NCBI GenBank assembly: GCA_044370655.1 | Contig: JBILVD010000027.1 | Span: 1-13,586, forward strand | DNA length: 13,586 bases | Source of the DNA: CAZFPN01 sp044370655 | Lineage (GTDB): Bacteria; Pseudomonadota; Alphaproteobacteria; Rickettsiales; Deianiraeaceae | Direction of reading: 5' to 3' | In this document: positions 13,318 through 13,586 of the stretch, one piece after another | Layout: each line of letters opens with the position of its first letter | How positions within the stretch are numbered: position 1 is the first letter of the stretch | Program-made: the position numbers and the translations under genes | The notes under the pieces: generated by a model | The model's input: only the letters and a program-made list of their open reading frames with translations | Databases searched by the model: none | Told to the model about the DNA's origin: nothing

Positions 13318-13586
13318 TTAGAATAGCTTGAAAAAAAGAAATACTCCATAAAACAAAAAAAAGATTAGCAAAGAGAAGATTTTTTGCCTAATAGGAAGAA
13401 CTCGCAAGTTTATTAACTTTGAAGTAGGAAGTGCAGAAAATTCAAGTAGAAGTGCAGAAAAGAGCATTATCTCAAAGAAAATATGCAGGCTTAGAAATAT
13501 GTTAAGTTAGTATATCAAATCCGCTATTTCACTATTTAACCCATACAAGATAAACAAATTATCGTTTGTGAAGAGTGTGTTTTGAA
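13318..13586 (-). pseudogene. Membrane-protein C-terminus interrupted by one in-frame stop (partial)
   Basis: Read on the minus strand from base 13584, one frame runs 25 codons (QNTLFTNDNLFILYGLNSEI then ADLIY), meets TAA at 13509-13507, and continues in the same frame for 62 more codons to a second TAA at 13320-13318. The second part is strongly hydrophobic, for example IFFEIMLFSALLLEF and KIFSLLIFFLFYGVFLFF, with a basic linker NLRVLPIRQK between, like the last two helices of a membrane protein. The simplest reading is a gene end broken by a nonsense mutation. The alternative is that the first piece is the real end of a neighbouring gene, and that a separate small protein of 49 residues starts at the ATG at 13467. 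T-rich DNA favours Phe/Leu codons, so the hydrophobicity alone is weak evidence. Confidence 0.4.
13422..13461. repeat. 21-base-period tandem duplication
   Basis: AAGTAG followed by AAGTGCAGAAAA appears twice in a row. The 11-base core AGTGCAGAAAA is at 13430-13440 and 13451-13461, exactly 21 bases apart. The period is seven codons and gives a repeated Phe-Ser-Ala-Leu in the minus-strand membrane frame. Confidence 0.6.

Larger units (their letters stand above)
13218..13586. other. Right-edge region without an intact long gene
   Basis: The stretch contains the weak promoter-like boxes of the membrane orphan, and then a minus-strand frame that is open from the window edge to 13318 apart from one stop. 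I saw no tRNA cloverleaf, ribosomal RNA or inverted repeat typical of a mobile-element end. The plus strand has frequent stops in all frames. Confidence 0.5.

Noticed and set aside
13280..13586. tRNA, small RNA or CRISPR array at the right edge
   Set aside because: No cloverleaf pairing or CCA-like end was found, and the only repeat is a two-copy 21-base tandem without spacers.

Overview
The window is AT-rich (about one third GC by eye) and reads as an alphaproteobacterial chromosome, probably from a Rickettsiales-like or other host-associated lineage. The evidence is the alphaproteobacterial form of AspRS (motif 2 reading RADRSPGEFYQLDIE) and PurB, a Ddl with the NTHPG motif, a typical alphaproteobacterial XRE regulator with a conserved helical tail, and Asn/Lys-rich orphan proteins. 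The exact taxon is inferred.

Layout, left to right. The left edge holds the first 23 codons of a zinc-ribbon transposase, reading out of the window on the minus strand, with its own promoter. After a gene-free spacer comes murB (+) with a good sigma70 promoter. It faces a minus-strand outer-membrane barrel gene that resembles omptins but seems to lack half of the catalytic site. A divergent spacer leads to a low-GC orphan gene with a disordered basic tail. Then come purB and a tightly packed plus-strand operon aspS-thiS-adaptor-ddl-thiL, joined by ATGA overlaps, a 2-base gap with an embedded Shine-Dalgarno, and a 29-base overlap. thiL ends inside the end of the convergent gmk, which is coupled (TAATG) to an upstream flavodoxin-fold NAD(P)H oxidoreductase gene.

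The right part is accessory. It has an XRE regulator gene divergent from the oxidoreductase, then a secreted outer-membrane protein whose predicted coiled-coil hairpin sits where the first surface loop of the barrel should be, then a convergent two-helix membrane orphan. At the right edge a minus-strand membrane-protein frame is broken by one in-frame stop, probably a decayed gene.

The recognisable genes serve the cell wall (murB, ddl), nucleotides (purB, gmk), translation (aspS), thiamin (thiS, thiL) and envelope transport (the adaptor). The most interesting material is at the cell surface: the loop-1 coiled-coil barrel next to an XRE regulator, the omptin-like pseudoprotease candidate, and a hairpin-less efflux adaptor with no pump beside it. 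I saw no tRNA, rRNA or CRISPR array, and no convincing intrinsic terminator.
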